DNA of 12,336 nucleotides. Origin: Deltaproteobacteria bacterium. GTDB lineage: Bacteria; Myxococcota; Myxococcia; Myxococcales; 40CM-4-68-19. A program made the position numbers and the translations under genes. A model generated the notes under the pieces. The model did not search any database. It was given only the letters and a program-made list of their open reading frames with translations, and was not told the origin of the DNA. The stretch lies in the NCBI GenBank assembly GCA_018266095.1, contig JAFEBC010000181.1, positions 1 to 12,336 of the forward strand, given 5' to 3'. Shown here piece after piece: positions 1 to 8,424 of the stretch (position 1 is the first letter of the stretch; the number at the start of each line of letters is the position of its first letter).

Positions 1-1
1 C

Positions 2-127
2 GACGCGCTGGTGCCCGGCGTCTACGAAGTGTCCGCGCGCCGCGACAGCTACTCGCGCCAGGCCGTCGACGGCGTGCACGTGGTCGCGGACGCCGCCACC
101 CAGGTCTCGCTCATCACGCTCACACGG
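2..127 (+). other. C-terminal end of a carboxypeptidase-regulatory-like domain in gene 1
   Basis: Residues 1-42 of the visible protein read LVPGVYEVSARRDSYSRQ and then a short strand ending in TLTRQGG. The G-x-Y-x-V-x-A-x-x-D-x-Y pattern is the last strand pair of the carboxypeptidase-regulatory-like fold. It matches the tenth such domain of the downstream paralog (ending at 11257) nearly residue for residue. Gene 1 therefore very probably has the same array upstream of the window. Confidence 0.8.
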
Positions 128-1215
128 CAGGGAGGCGCGCTCACCATCCGCGAGGCGCCGTACACGCAGTCGCGCACCATCCACCTCGCGCTCTCGGCCA
201 GCAACGCCATCGGCTACCGCGCCAGCGAGGACCAGACCTTCAGCGATCCCGCGCTCGGCGACGTGACCACCAGCACGCCGCACGCCTTCACCTCGGGGAG
301 CGACGTGACCTTCACGCTCACCGACACCGACGACGCGCACGACGTGTACGTGGTCTTCGTCGACGCGCAGGCCAACGTGAGCGATCCCGCGGTCGGCTCG
401 GTGACGCTCGATCGCAAGCCGCCCGAGGCGCCGCAGTTCGTGATCAACACCGGGGGCGCGTACACGAACGCGAGCGGCGGCATCGTCACGCTCTCGGTGA
501 CGAGCGCGCAGGATCTTCCGGTGGCGGCGGGCGAGTCGGTCAGCGGCATCGGCCAGATGCAGATCTCGAACTTCTCCGACTTCAGCGCGCCGCAGACGCT
601 GCCGTTCAACCTGGTGCAGACGTGGACGCTGGACGCGCCCGCCACCGACGGGCTCAAGACCGTGTACATGCGGCTCGTCGATCGCGCGAACAACCTCGGC
701 GCGATCACGCCGGTGCAGATCGCGCTGGACACCAAGGCGCCGCAGAACGCGTCCATTCTCCTGACGGGCTCTGGGAGCGGCAGCGGCCTCTCCACCTCGC
801 CGGTGGTCACCGCGACGCTGAGCGCCACCGACGCCAACGCGGGGACGAGCTCGCAGAACCTGCTGGTGCGCCTCGCCAACGACTCCGGCTTCGTGGGCGC
901 GCAGTACCAGCCGTTCACCAGCACGGTGACCTGGTTCCTGCTGCCGGGCGACGGCGCGAAGACGGTGTACGCGCAGTTCGCGGATCCGGCGGGCAACGAG
1001 AGCCTGGTGGTCTCGGGCAACATCACGCTCGACTCCACGCCGCCGAGCGCGCCGACGATCGCGATCACCGAGCAGGACTCGCGGCCGACGAACGGCTACA
1101 CCAACAACCGCGACGTGCTGTTGACCCTGGGCTCCTCCGGCTCGCCCGCGGCGGTGACCGCGAAGGTCTCGGAGAACCCGTCGCTCTCGTCGGCGACCAC
1201 GTACGATCTCACGCA
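2..1215 (+). repeat. Duplicated segment, copy 1 (gene 1 side)
   Basis: This segment encodes the end of a regulatory-like domain, three Ig-like repeats and the start of a fourth. It matches 11123-12336 in gene 2 over its whole length at both DNA and protein level with only small in-frame indels; the offset is 11121 bp at both ends. The match stops only because the window ends, so the real duplicated unit is longer. Confidence 0.93.
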
Positions 1216-4200
1216 CGGCACGAGCGGACTTGTCTTCACGCTCGCGAACACGCAGGGACTGCACACGCTCTGGGGGCGCTTCTACGACTCGGCGGGCAAC
1301 GCCAGCGACCTCGCCTCGGCCTCGGTGACGCTCGACACCGTCGCCCCGCTCGCGCAGGCGGTGACGCTCACGCCCTCCAACGGCTTCACCAACTCCACGT
1401 CGATCGCGATCACGCCGCCGAGCGCGGGCCAGGACGAGCTGTCGGTGGCCACCGGCGGCACCACCGGCGTCACGGCGCCGAGCGGCTTCGTCAGCGCGCC
1501 CGCGGGCACGCCCATCGCGGTCACGCTCACCTCGGCGCAGGCGGTGAAGACGCTCACGGTCACCTACCGCGACCTCGCCGACAACACGACCACGCTCGCG
1601 GCCACCACCACCACGCTCGACACCGCCGCGCCGGCGGCCGTGAACTTCCTCGTCAAGGGCGCGCTCGGCGATGGCACCGCCAGCACCAGCGTCAGCGTCA
1701 CGCCCGTGGTCACCCTCGACTTCTCCAGTCAGTCGGACGCGCTCTCGGGCCTCGCGCAGATGGCCATCGCCAACGACGGCGCGACCTTCGTGTTCCAGAC
1801 GTTCTCCGGCTCGGCCGCCGTGCCGTGGACCCTGACCGCCGGCGACGGCGCGAAGACGGTCTCGGCGAAGTTCATGGACAAGGCCGGCAACGTCTCCGGG
1901 ATCGTGACCGGGACCATCACCGTCGACACGCAGGCACCGACGAGCCCCACGCTCACCATCCTCGAGGGCGACGGCAACGAGAACGGCTACACCAAGAGCC
2001 GCACGGTCAGCTTGGGCCTCTCCGCCGGCGGCGCTCCCACGCGCGCGGTGGTGTCGGAGGATCCGACCTTCCCCGCGGGCAGCAGCACCACGTACACGCT
2101 CCCGGGCACGCCGCCGTTCTCGTTCATCTTGGGGAGCGCCGACGGCGTACACACGCTCTACGCGCGCTACTTCGACGCCGCAGGCAACGGCAGCTCGACC
2201 GCCACCGCCAGCGTGACCCTCGATCGCACCGCGCCGCTCGCCACCGCGCCCACGCTCGGCAACGTCGTGGCCGTGGGCAGCACCAACTTCGCGGGCACCG
2301 CCGCCATCACCATCGCCGCGCCGCCCGGCGTGGGCCAGGACACCGTCACCGTCTCCGGCTCGGGCCTCGCGCCCTCCACGCCGCAGACGTTCCCCGCGGC
2401 CACCGGCGTCGCGCTCCCGCTCACGCTCGCGAGCGGCAACGGCCCCAAGTCCTTCACGGTCACCTGGAACGATCTCGCGGGCAACTCGTGCGCGCCCATC
2501 GCCGTCAGCGTCACGCTCGATGGCGCCAAGCCCAGCACCATCGCCTACAAGATCGCGGGCCGCCTCGCCGACAACTCGGTGTCGAACTCGCTCACCATCG
2601 ACCCCGCGGTGGTGCTCGACTTCAGCGGCGTGTTCGACGACTTCAGCGCCGGCACCTCGAGCGCGTCGGGCATCAGCAGCGTGAAGCTCTCGAACGATCC
2701 CACGCTCACCGGCGCCATCTACCAGGCCTTCAGCGCCGCCATGCCGTGGACGCTGGTGGGAGCGCAGGGCGCGCAGACCGTGTACGCGCAGTTCAAGGAC
2801 GCGGTGGGCAACGAGTCCGTCGTCTCCTCCGCGAGCATCACGCTCGACTCGAAGGGCCCGGGCAGCCCGTCGATGACGTTCAACGAGACCGGCGACACGC
2901 GCCAGCACAACGGCGTCACCAAGAGCCCCGCGCTGCAGGTGGTGCTCAGCGCCAACGGCGCGCCGCGCAAGGTGCTCTGGGGCCTCGACAGCACGTTCAC
3001 GGTGTTCAGCGAGGACGACACGCTCACCGGCAGCGCCCCGAGCGTGACCGAGGCGCTCACGCTGCCGAACACGGACGGCTCGTACATCGTCTACGCGAAG
3101 TTCCTCGACGCCGCCGGCAACGAGAGCGACGTGGTGGCCAACACGATCATCCTCGACACGGTCGCGCCCACGAGCGTCACCGCCGCGTTGAGCCCGAGCG
3201 GCCAGACGGCGAGCCCCACCGTCTACTTCATCCCGCCGGTCTCGGTCGGCGACATCGACACGGTGCGCTTCGTGACCACCGCGGGCAAGGCGGGTCTCTC
3301 CGCGCCCACCACCTTCCAGACGGTCACGCCCGGGCTCGGCATTGCGCTCACGCTCGACACCAGCGGCGCCAACTCGGGCGACGGCCTGCGCTCGTTCGAC
3401 GTGACCTGGCGCGACGCGGCCGACAACACGGTGTCCGGCGGCACGTACACCATCAACCTCGATCGCACCGCGCCCGCGGGCGGCGCGCTCACCATCACCG
3501 GCAAGCTCGCGGACGGCTCGACCACCACCACCGTCACCTCGACCACGGCCGTCTCGCTGTCCTTCGGCACCATCACCGATCTCACGGGCGTGGCGTCCGT
3601 CGAGCTCTCCAACGACGACAACTCGTTCGCCACCGCGTCGTTCCAGGCCTTCACCGATCCGCTCGCGTGGACGCTGGCCACCGGCGACGGCACGCACACC
3701 GTCTACGCCAAGCTCAAGGACAACGCGGGCAACATCACCTCCTCGTTCATCAGCAAGTCCATCGATCTGCGCACGACGCCCCCGAGCGGCGGCAGCCTGG
3801 TCATCGAGTCGGGCGCGCTCGCCACCAGCAAGGTCACGCCGCAGACGATCTCGCTCGCCATCGACGCGCAGGGCGCCACCGAGATGGCCATCTTCGTCAA
3901 CAGCGTGGGCGTGACCACCGGCAACGCGGGCTTCATCCCCTTCGCCAACGCCGCCAGCATCGCGCTCCCCGCGGGCGACGGGAACAAGAACGTCCTCGTG
4001 CGCTTCCGCAACCAGGCGCGCGTCGAGGGCGGCAGCGTGAGCGGCAACATCGTGCTCGACACCTCGGCGCCGCAGGCCGCCTCGATCTCGCTCGCGGGCA
4101 CGCTCGGCGACGGCTCGGCGTCCAACACCAGCAGCACCTCGTCGCCCGCGAGCACCAGCACGCCCGGCGTGTTCACCACCAACCCCGCGGTCGTGGTCAC

Positions 4201-7200
4201 GGTCATCCCGCCCGCCAACGACGACGTCACGCAGATGGCCTTCGCCACCACCACGCCGGGCACCTCGTGCAGCGCCACCACCGGCTCGCCGTTCACGGGC
4301 TCGCCCACCTTCGTCACCTTCAGCGCGGGCTCGACGCAGATCCTCCCCGGCGGCGACGGCGGCAAGCGCGTGTGCGTGCTGCTCAAGGACCGCGCAGGCA
4401 ACTACAGCCTCGCCAAGGCCATCGGCGTCGACATCGCGCTCGATCAGAACCCGCCCTCGAACCCGAGCTTCGTCGACATCGAGAGCGGCGTGACCAACAA
4501 CCTCACGCTGCCGCCCACGGGCACCGCCACGGTCACGCCGGTCACCGACAGCCTGGGAGGACCGGTCACGTACCAGTGCCTCGGCGGCAACCCTGGCCAG
4601 ACCGGCTGGTACACGTGCACGGTCAACGCGAGCACCAACCAGCTCGCGAGCCCGTTCACGCTCACCTCCAACAGCGTCAACACCATCGGCATCCGCGCGC
4701 TCGACCAGGCCAGGAACCCAAGCGCCGGCAGCTTCATCAGCGTGCGCCACGACAGCATCCCGCCCAACGTGCCCGTGCTCACCAAGGTCACCGGCGACCA
4801 CCAGGCGATCACGCTCGACTGGGATCCGCCCGATCCCACGGGCTTCATCGGCGACGCGGTGGTCGGCTACAAGGTCAACTACGGCTTCTCGCCCGGCGAC
4901 ACGCACGGCACCGGCGCGGCGCAGGGCTCCTCGCCCGTCATCGTAGGCAACCTCACCAGCATGCGGCTCACCGCGCTCTCGGCGCAGGTGCCTTACTACG
5001 TCTCGGTCGAGGCGCTCGACGCCGCGGGGAACTCGAGCGGCCCGACGGGTGAGGTCGTGGCCACGGCCAACGCGCTCTCGCCCCGCGTGCTCTCCACCAT
5101 CGGCGGTGATCTGCGCCAGATCTCTCCCGTGCTGCCGCAGTACACGGGCACCTCGACCACGCCCCTGAGCGACACCTCGAACTACTTCATCGCCAACACG
5201 CAGGGCCTCGTGAAGTTCTCCATCAGCACCAACGACGCCACCTCACCGCTCGTGCTCGGCCGCGTGTACGTCCCCGACATCCTGCCCGACGACGCCTCAC
5301 ACCTCGCCACCATCGCGTGCACCAACGGCTCCACGCCGGGCTACTGCTCCATCCCCACGGGCACCACCGGCCAGGGCGCGTACCAGGCCGACAGCGCCAA
5401 CCAGCGCGCCAGCGCGCCCATCGTCTTCTTCCCGCACACCGCGACCTCGACCACGTTCTCCTCGGGCGTCGTGCTCGCCGCGCTCCCCACACGCCCGCTG
5501 CGCGCCACCGTCGCCGCCTTCGGCACCACCAGCACCCCGGTCGTGTTCACCGCGGGCGCCGACGGCGTGCGCGCCTACGACCTCACCAAGCCGCGCCAGC
5601 CCGCGCTGCTGGCGGTCCAGAGCGTCGCGTTCCAGTCGATCAACGACATGGCCGTGCTCAACGGCACCACGCTGCTGATCTATGGCCGCCGCCCGAGCGA
5701 CAACTTCAACCGCCTCTTCCAGTTGAGCGTCACCAACGTGCAGACGACGCACACCATCGGCAACGCCACGAGCCTCCTGCTCAACGACAAGAGCGGCAAC
5801 CAACTCCCCGGCGGCGGCACCAACGCGGCCGCGCTCAGCGCGACCGGCATCTACGTCTTCCACGCCGACGCCACCACCTCGACCAAGTGCGACCTGTCTG
5901 CCTTCACGCTGGGCGTGCAGAACGCCGCCAGCACGGTCACGCTCGATGACTTCGCCAACTATTCGGGCACGGGCAGCACGTGCAACTTCATCTCGGCCAC
6001 CGCCGCCAACGGCCGCGTCTATGGCTTCGTGCAGGAGAGCACGACCAACAACTCGAGCGCGCCGTACGTGTTCGGCGTGAAGGTCGCGGGCACCACCATC
6101 GACAGCACGATCTTGAAGCTCGCGTACCCGAGCCCCTTCGACGGCTTCGCCCTGAGCGCCGCGGCCGGGCACATCGGCACCACCAGCACCAACGAGGACG
6201 CGCTGATCTCGACCAGCGCCAGCCGCACGTTGGTGCAGCGCTGGAGCGTGACCAATCCCTCGAGCGGCGCCGGCGCGCTCACCAGCTCCGCCGGCCGCTT
6301 CCAAGAGGTCGTGCCCAACACCTACGCCGAGCACGACTCCACGCTCTTCGTGCCCAGCGCCAGCACCGACTCGATCATCATCATCGACATCGCCAATCCG
6401 TTCGCGCCGCTCGTGGTGGGCAGCGGCAGCTCCGGCGCGGGTCGCACCGCGGGCTACTACACCAAGCTCGTCGTCCACGGGCAGTACCTCGTGGCGCTCG
6501 TCTCCTCGACCGCGGTCCCGGCGACGAGCAAGGGCTTCGATCTCTACAGGATCGCCACCACGCCCGGCGCGCCGAGCTCGCTCTTGTACCTGGGCACCAC
6601 CTCGAACGCGTCGCTGAGCTCGCTGACGATGAACGACCTCGCCGTCGCCGGAAAGTGGGCCATCGCCTCCGTGAACCCGAGCGGCGATCTGGTCGCCATC
6701 GACGTGAGCAGCAAGGGCGTGCCCGGGACCTTCACCGCCGTGGGCCTGACCAACACCGGCGAGGGCATCATGAACCTCGCCGCGCGCACCGGCACCGAGC
6801 TCGTCTCCGGCGTGGACACGACCTTCCCCGCCATCGTCTACGGCGCCACCTCGCCCACCTCCACCACCGCGGCCGCGACCTTCAAGACGTACCGCTTCAA
6901 CGGCGCGAGCTTCCTCGCGAGCGGCTCGTCGACCCTTCCCTTGAACCTCACCACCAGCGTGCGCGTCTCCGCCGACACCGTGCTCATCGGCGGACGCGAC
7001 GGCGGAAACCAGGTCACCATCTCGCTCTCCAGCGCGCCCCAGCTCACCGCCGGCATCTCGCCCGTCGCCGGCCCGCTCTTCGATCAGGGCGGCTACCTCA
7101 CCGGCCTCGGCCCCTTCAACGAACCGAACGGCCCGAACTTCACCACCATCGGCAACGGCTTCATCGGCGGCTACCTGCTCTACTCCGGCTGCGTCGCCGC

Positions 7201-8386
7201 CGGCACGGGCGCGGGCACGATGACGCACCGGAACGGCGTGTACACCGCGAGCTGCGGCCCCAGCGGCATCGCCGTGCTCACCGCGGTCGATCCCGGCGGC
7301 GGCGTGCTGCTCAAGCGCAACGACCTCTCCGCCAGCGCGCCCACCAGCACGCAAGCGGGCGCGCCCTTCTTCACCGACGGCCACTTGTCCGCGCTCGGCG
7401 GCGCCAACGCGTTCTCGCCCACCACCATCTACGGCAGCAGCGAGACGTCCAACATCAGCTCCACGCCCAGCGTGCCCGTGAGCCGCCTCGATCTGCCCGA
7501 TCCCGGCGTCGCCGCGCGCTGGATGAACTTCGCCGACGGCGTGCTCTTCGTGACCGGCAACAACTTCAGCAACACCATCAACAAGCTCTATGCGTACGAG
7601 TGGCTCAACTTCAACAACGCGGGCAGCCAGGCGCGCGGCACGTTCAGCTTCGGCACCAGCGCGCCCTTCGCCATCAACGCGCCGCCGGTGAACGACGACG
7701 ACTTCCTCTACGCCGCGCAGCCCAACAGCACCTCGAGCACCATCCTCGACACGGTCCAGGTGATCGACCTGCGCGATCCCTCGAACCTCACGCAGCCCAC
7801 GACTCCGTCGCGGGCCATCATCACGCCCGGCGCGCACGTGCTCTCGATGGCGCTTTCGCGGCAACGGCTCTTCCTGGGCCTGAACACCAACGCCATCGAC
7901 GTGATGGACGTGTCCACGGTGAACGTCGCCGCGGGCCTGGTGCAGAAGACCTCCATCGCGCTGCCGAGCACGGTCAAGCAGGTCACCGGCATCGCCGCCG
8001 CCGGCAACGTGCTCTTCTTCACCTACTCCACCAAGGCCGCGCAGCCGACGCCCGCGGGCTGGGGCGCGGTGCAGCTCGGCTCGGCCAACCGCGACGGGAG
8101 CGGGGCCAACGTGGTGCTCTCGGCCGATTCGTTCTCGCAGCCGCCGCGCGAGCCGGTGATCGCAGGCGACACGCTCTACATGATGCAGAACCTCGGGCTC
8201 GCCACCTGGGACTTGACGCCGCTCTGGAACTCGCAGAACCAGACCCTCACGCAGGCCGACCTGCCGATCTTTTTGGGGGGGTCCATCAACCAGGACGCGA
8301 ATCGTTCGGATCCTGTTCGTTTCATGATCGATGGCGTCTTCGGCTACATGGTCGGCGGCACGTACCGCGTGTTCGACTTGCGCTAG
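2..8386 (+). CDS. Giant repeat-built surface protein (Ig-like array, FN3, C-terminal propeller-like region), 5' partial
   Basis: Open from the window edge to TAG at 8384-8386: 2794 residues, counted from the Asp codon at base 2. The true start is upstream. A GTG at base 11 is not the start, because the same residues (LVPGVYEVSARRD) lie deep inside the downstream paralog. Domains in order: the tail of a carboxypeptidase-regulatory-like domain (residues 1-42); about 15 Ig-like repeats of about 100 residues (about 43-1585), most with a D-x-AGN-like turn and a V-T-L-D-x-x-x-P linker; one fibronectin type III domain (about 1587-1690); and a region of about 1100 residues with repeated hydrophobic-strand/VIDL-type motifs (about 1697-2794). 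No C-terminal sorting signal (LPXTG, PEP- or MYXO-CTERM type) is visible, and the chain ends on a propeller-like strand (YRVFDLR). By analogy with the paralog, the missing N-terminus probably carries a lipoprotein signal. Extracytoplasmic location is well supported; adhesion or recognition is inference. I recognise no named gene. Confidence 0.95.
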   Translation, partial: DALVPGVYEVSARRDSYSRQAVDGVHVVADAATQVSLITLTRQGGALTIREAPYTQSRTIHLALSASNAIGYRASEDQTFSDPALGDVTTSTPHAFTSGSDVTFTLTDTDDAHDVYVVFVDAQANVSDPAVGSVTLDRKPPEAPQFVINTGGAYTNASGGIVTLSVTSAQDLPVAAGESVSGIGQMQISNFSDFSAPQTLPFNLVQTWTLDAPATDGLKTVYMRLVDRANNLGAITPVQIALDTKAPQNASILLTGSGSGSGLSTSPVVTATLSATDANAGTSSQNLLVRLANDSGFVGAQYQPFTSTVTWFLLPGDGAKTVYAQFADPAGNESLVVSGNITLDSTPPSAPTIAITEQDSRPTNGYTNNRDVLLTLGSSGSPAAVTAKVSENPSLSSATTYDLTHGTSGLVFTLANTQGLHTLWGRFYDSAGNASDLASASVTLDTVAPLAQAVTLTPSNGFTNSTSIAITPPSAGQDELSVATGGTTGVTAPSGFVSAPAGTPIAVTLTSAQAVKTLTVTYRDLADNTTTLAATTTTLDTAAPAAVNFLVKGALGDGTASTSVSVTPVVTLDFSSQSDALSGLAQMAIANDGATFVFQTFSGSAAVPWTLTAGDGAKTVSAKFMDKAGNVSGIVTGTITVDTQAPTSPTLTILEGDGNENGYTKSRTVSLGLSAGGAPTRAVVSEDPTFPAGSSTTYTLPGTPPFSFILGSADGVHTLYARYFDAAGNGSSTATASVTLDRTAPLATAPTLGNVVAVGSTNFAGTAAITIAAPPGVGQDTVTVSGSGLAPSTPQTFPAATGVALPLTLASGNGPKSFTVTWNDLAGNSCAPIAVSVTLDGAKPSTIAYKIAGRLADNSVSNSLTIDPAVVLDFSGVFDDFSAGTSSASGISSVKLSNDPTLTGAIYQAFSAAMPWTLVGAQGAQTVYAQFKDAVGNESVVSSASITLDSKGPGSPSMTFNETGDTRQHNGVTKSPALQVVLSANGAPRKVLWGLDSTFTVFSEDDTLTGSAPSVTEALTLPNTDGSYIVYAKFLDAAGNESDVVANTIILDTVAPTSVTAALSPSGQTASPTVYFIPPVSVGDIDTVRFVTTAGKAGLSAPTTFQTVTPGLGIALTLDTSGANSGDGLRSFDVTWRDAADNTVSGGTYTINLDRTAPAGGALTITGKLADGSTTTTVTSTTAVSLSFGTITDLTGVASVELSNDDNSFATASFQAFTDPLAWTLATGDGTHTVYAKLKDNAGNITSSFISKSIDLRTTPPSGGSLVIESGALATSKVTPQTISLAIDAQGATEMAIFVNSVGVTTGNAGFIPFANAASIALPAGDGNKNVLVRFRNQARVEGGSVSGNIVLDTSAPQAASISLAGTLGDGSASNTSSTSSPASTSTPGVFTTNPAVVVTVIPPANDDVTQMAFATTTPGTSCSATTGSPFTGSPTFVTFSAGSTQILPGGDGGKRVCVLLKDRAGNYSLAKAIGVDIALDQNPPSNPSFVDIESGVTNNLTLPPTGTATVTPVTDSLGGPVTYQCLGGNPGQTGWYTCTVNASTNQLASPFTLTSNSVNTIGIRALDQARNPSAGSFISVRHDSIPPNVPVLTKVTGDHQAITLDWDPPDPTGFIGDAVVGYKVNYGFSPGDTHGTGAAQGSSPVIVGNLTSMRLTALSAQVPYYVSVEALDAAGNSSGPTGEVVATANALSPRVLSTIGGDLRQISPVLPQYTGTSTTPLSDTSNYFIANTQGLVKFSISTNDATSPLVLGRVYVPDILPDDASHLATIACTNGSTPGYCSIPTGTTGQGAYQADSANQRASAPIVFFPHTATSTTFSSGVVLAALPTRPLRATVAAFGTTSTPVVFTAGADGVRAYDLTKPRQPALLAVQSVAFQSINDMAVLNGTTLLIYGRRPSDNFNRLFQLSVTNVQTTHTIGNATSLLLNDKSGNQLPGGGTNAAALSATGIYVFHADATTSTKCDLSAFTLGVQNAASTVTLDDFANYSGTGSTCNFISATAANGRVYGFVQESTTNNSSAPYVFGVKVAGTTIDSTILKLAYPSPFDGFALSAAAGHIGTTSTNEDALISTSASRTLVQRWSVTNPSSGAGALTSSAGRFQEVVPNTYAEHDSTLFVPSASTDSIIIIDIANPFAPLVVGSGSSGAGRTAGYYTKLVVHGQYLVALVSSTAVPATSKGFDLYRIATTPGAPSSLLYLGTTSNASLSSLTMNDLAVAGKWAIASVNPSGDLVAIDVSSKGVPGTFTAVGLTNTGEGIMNLAARTGTELVSGVDTTFPAIVYGATSPTSTTAAATFKTYRFNGASFLASGSSTLPLNLTTSVRVSADTVLIGGRDGGNQVTISLSSAPQLTAGISPVAGPLFDQGGYLTGLGPFNEPNGPNFTTIGNGFIGGYLLYSGCVAAGTGAGTMTHRNGVYTASCGPSGIAVLTAVDPGGGVLLKRNDLSASAPTSTQAGAPFFTDGHLSALGGANAFSPTTIYGSSETSNISSTPSVPVSRLDLPDPGVAARWMNFADGVLFVTGNNFSNTINKLYAYEWLNFNNAGSQARGTFSFGTSAPFAINAPPVNDDDFLYAAQPNSTSSTILDTVQVIDLRDPSNLTQPTTPSRAIITPGAHVLSMALSRQRLFLGLNTNAIDVMDVSTVNVAAGLVQKTSIALPSTVKQVTGIAAAGNVLFFTYSTKAAQPTPAGWGAVQLGSANRDGSGANVVLSADSFSQPPREPVIAGDTLYMMQNLGLATWDLTPLWNSQNQTLTQADLPIFLGGSINQDANRSDPVRFMIDGVFGYMVGGTYRVFDLR
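128..4755 (+). repeat. Array of about 15 Ig-like repeats in gene 1
   Basis: Repeats of roughly 285-385 bp are separated by a linker of the form (V/I)-T-L-D-x-x-x-P. Linker Asp codons lie near 728, 1031, 1334, 1619, 1925, 2222, 2519, 2846, 3155, 3461, 4058 and 4442, with a degenerate one (IDLR) near 3770. Most repeats end with a strand of the type K-T-V-Y-A-x-F followed by D-x-A-G-N-x-S, a hallmark of bacterial Ig-like repeat proteins. The last repeat (about 4442-4755) is divergent and has a Cys pair. Each domain is likely a beta-sandwich, making a long rigid stalk. The exact Pfam family (one of the Big-type families) cannot be settled by eye. Confidence 0.85.
728..3460 (+). repeat. Three-domain (A-B-C) Ig super-repeat, three tandem units
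   Basis: Within the Ig array, three domain subtypes recur in fixed order. A domains contain a (S)G-x-x-x-M/V-x-L/I-(S/A)-N-D core and W-T-L before GDG-x-K/Q-T-V. B domains begin with a T-I/L-x-I-x-E and NGYTKSR-type stretch and include S-E-(D/N)-P-x-x. C domains have I-x-x-PP, a G-Q-D-like turn and T-V-T-(Y/W)-x-D-L-A-(D/G)-N. Units run 728-1618 (891 bp), 1619-2518 (900 bp) and 2519-3460 (942 bp). A fourth unit decays from 3461, with clear A (3461-3769) and B (3770-4057) domains and then a mixed domain. Confidence 0.8.
4760..5071 (+). other. Fibronectin type III domain in gene 1
   Basis: Residues about 1587-1690 read as a canonical FN3: P-x-V-P start, I-T-L-D-W-D-P-P in strand B, V-V-G-Y-K-V-N-Y in strand C, the L-T-S-M-R-L-T-A-L strand E turn, and Y-Y-V-S-V-E-A-L-D-A-A-G-N-S-S in strands F-G. 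It is the only FN3 seen and sits exactly between the Ig stalk and the C-terminal propeller-like region. A hinge or spacer role is inference. Confidence 0.88.
5090..8383 (+). other. C-terminal beta-propeller-like (LVIVD-type) region of gene 1
   Basis: This region of about 1100 residues repeats a pattern of a hydrophobic strand after G or D (for example YFIANTQGLVKFSI, VFTAGADGVRAYDL, LFVPSASTDSIIIIDI, KWAIASVNPSGDLVAIDV, FLYAAQ followed by VQVIDLRDP, LFLGLNTNAIDVMDV, LYMMQNLGLATWDL). Several instances are followed by N/D-P-x-x-P, as in LVIVD repeats of known beta-propellers. I count at least 14 blade-like units spaced irregularly, the last (YMVGGTYRVFDLR) at the very C-terminus. Two stacked propellers would fit but cannot be shown by eye. 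The distal position suggests a ligand-binding tip. Six Cys fall in three close pairs. Confidence 0.65.
8270..8281 (+). repeat. Homopolymer junction T5-G7 inside gene 1
   Basis: Five T (8270-8274) are followed directly by seven G (8275-8281), read in frame as Phe-Leu-Gly-Gly. It is the longest homopolymer I noticed in the window and uses codons (TTT, TTG, GGG, GGG) otherwise rare in this gene, where Gly is nearly always GGC. It lies about 35 codons before the stop. It could be a slippage site or simply a neutral feature of the less constrained gene end. Confidence 0.9.
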
Positions 8387-8395
8387 ATCGCAAGT
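8376..8395. repeat. Perfect 7-bp inverted repeat around the gene 1 stop codon
   Basis: ACTTGCG (8376-8382) and CGCAAGT (8389-8395) are perfect reverse complements separated by the 6-nt loop CTAGAT, which contains the TAG stop. No T-tract follows, only TGTTCC, so this is not a textbook intrinsic terminator. It could be a weak transcription or mRNA-stability hairpin. Confidence 0.6.
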
Positions 8396-8424
8396 TGTTC
8401 CAGCCACTTGCCTTGGGTCTGCCC

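Noticed and set aside
11..13. GTG at base 11 as the start of gene 1
   Set aside because: The frame is already open at base 2 and the surrounding residues match the interior of a domain in gene 2. There is no signal peptide or ribosome binding site, so the start must lie upstream.
622..5052. Alternative plus-strand open frame of 1476 codons overlapping gene 1
   Set aside because: The product is Arg/His-rich with no fold-like pattern, while the main frame encodes continuous Ig-like and FN3 domains. The frame is open because stop codons are rare in this GC-rich repeat DNA.
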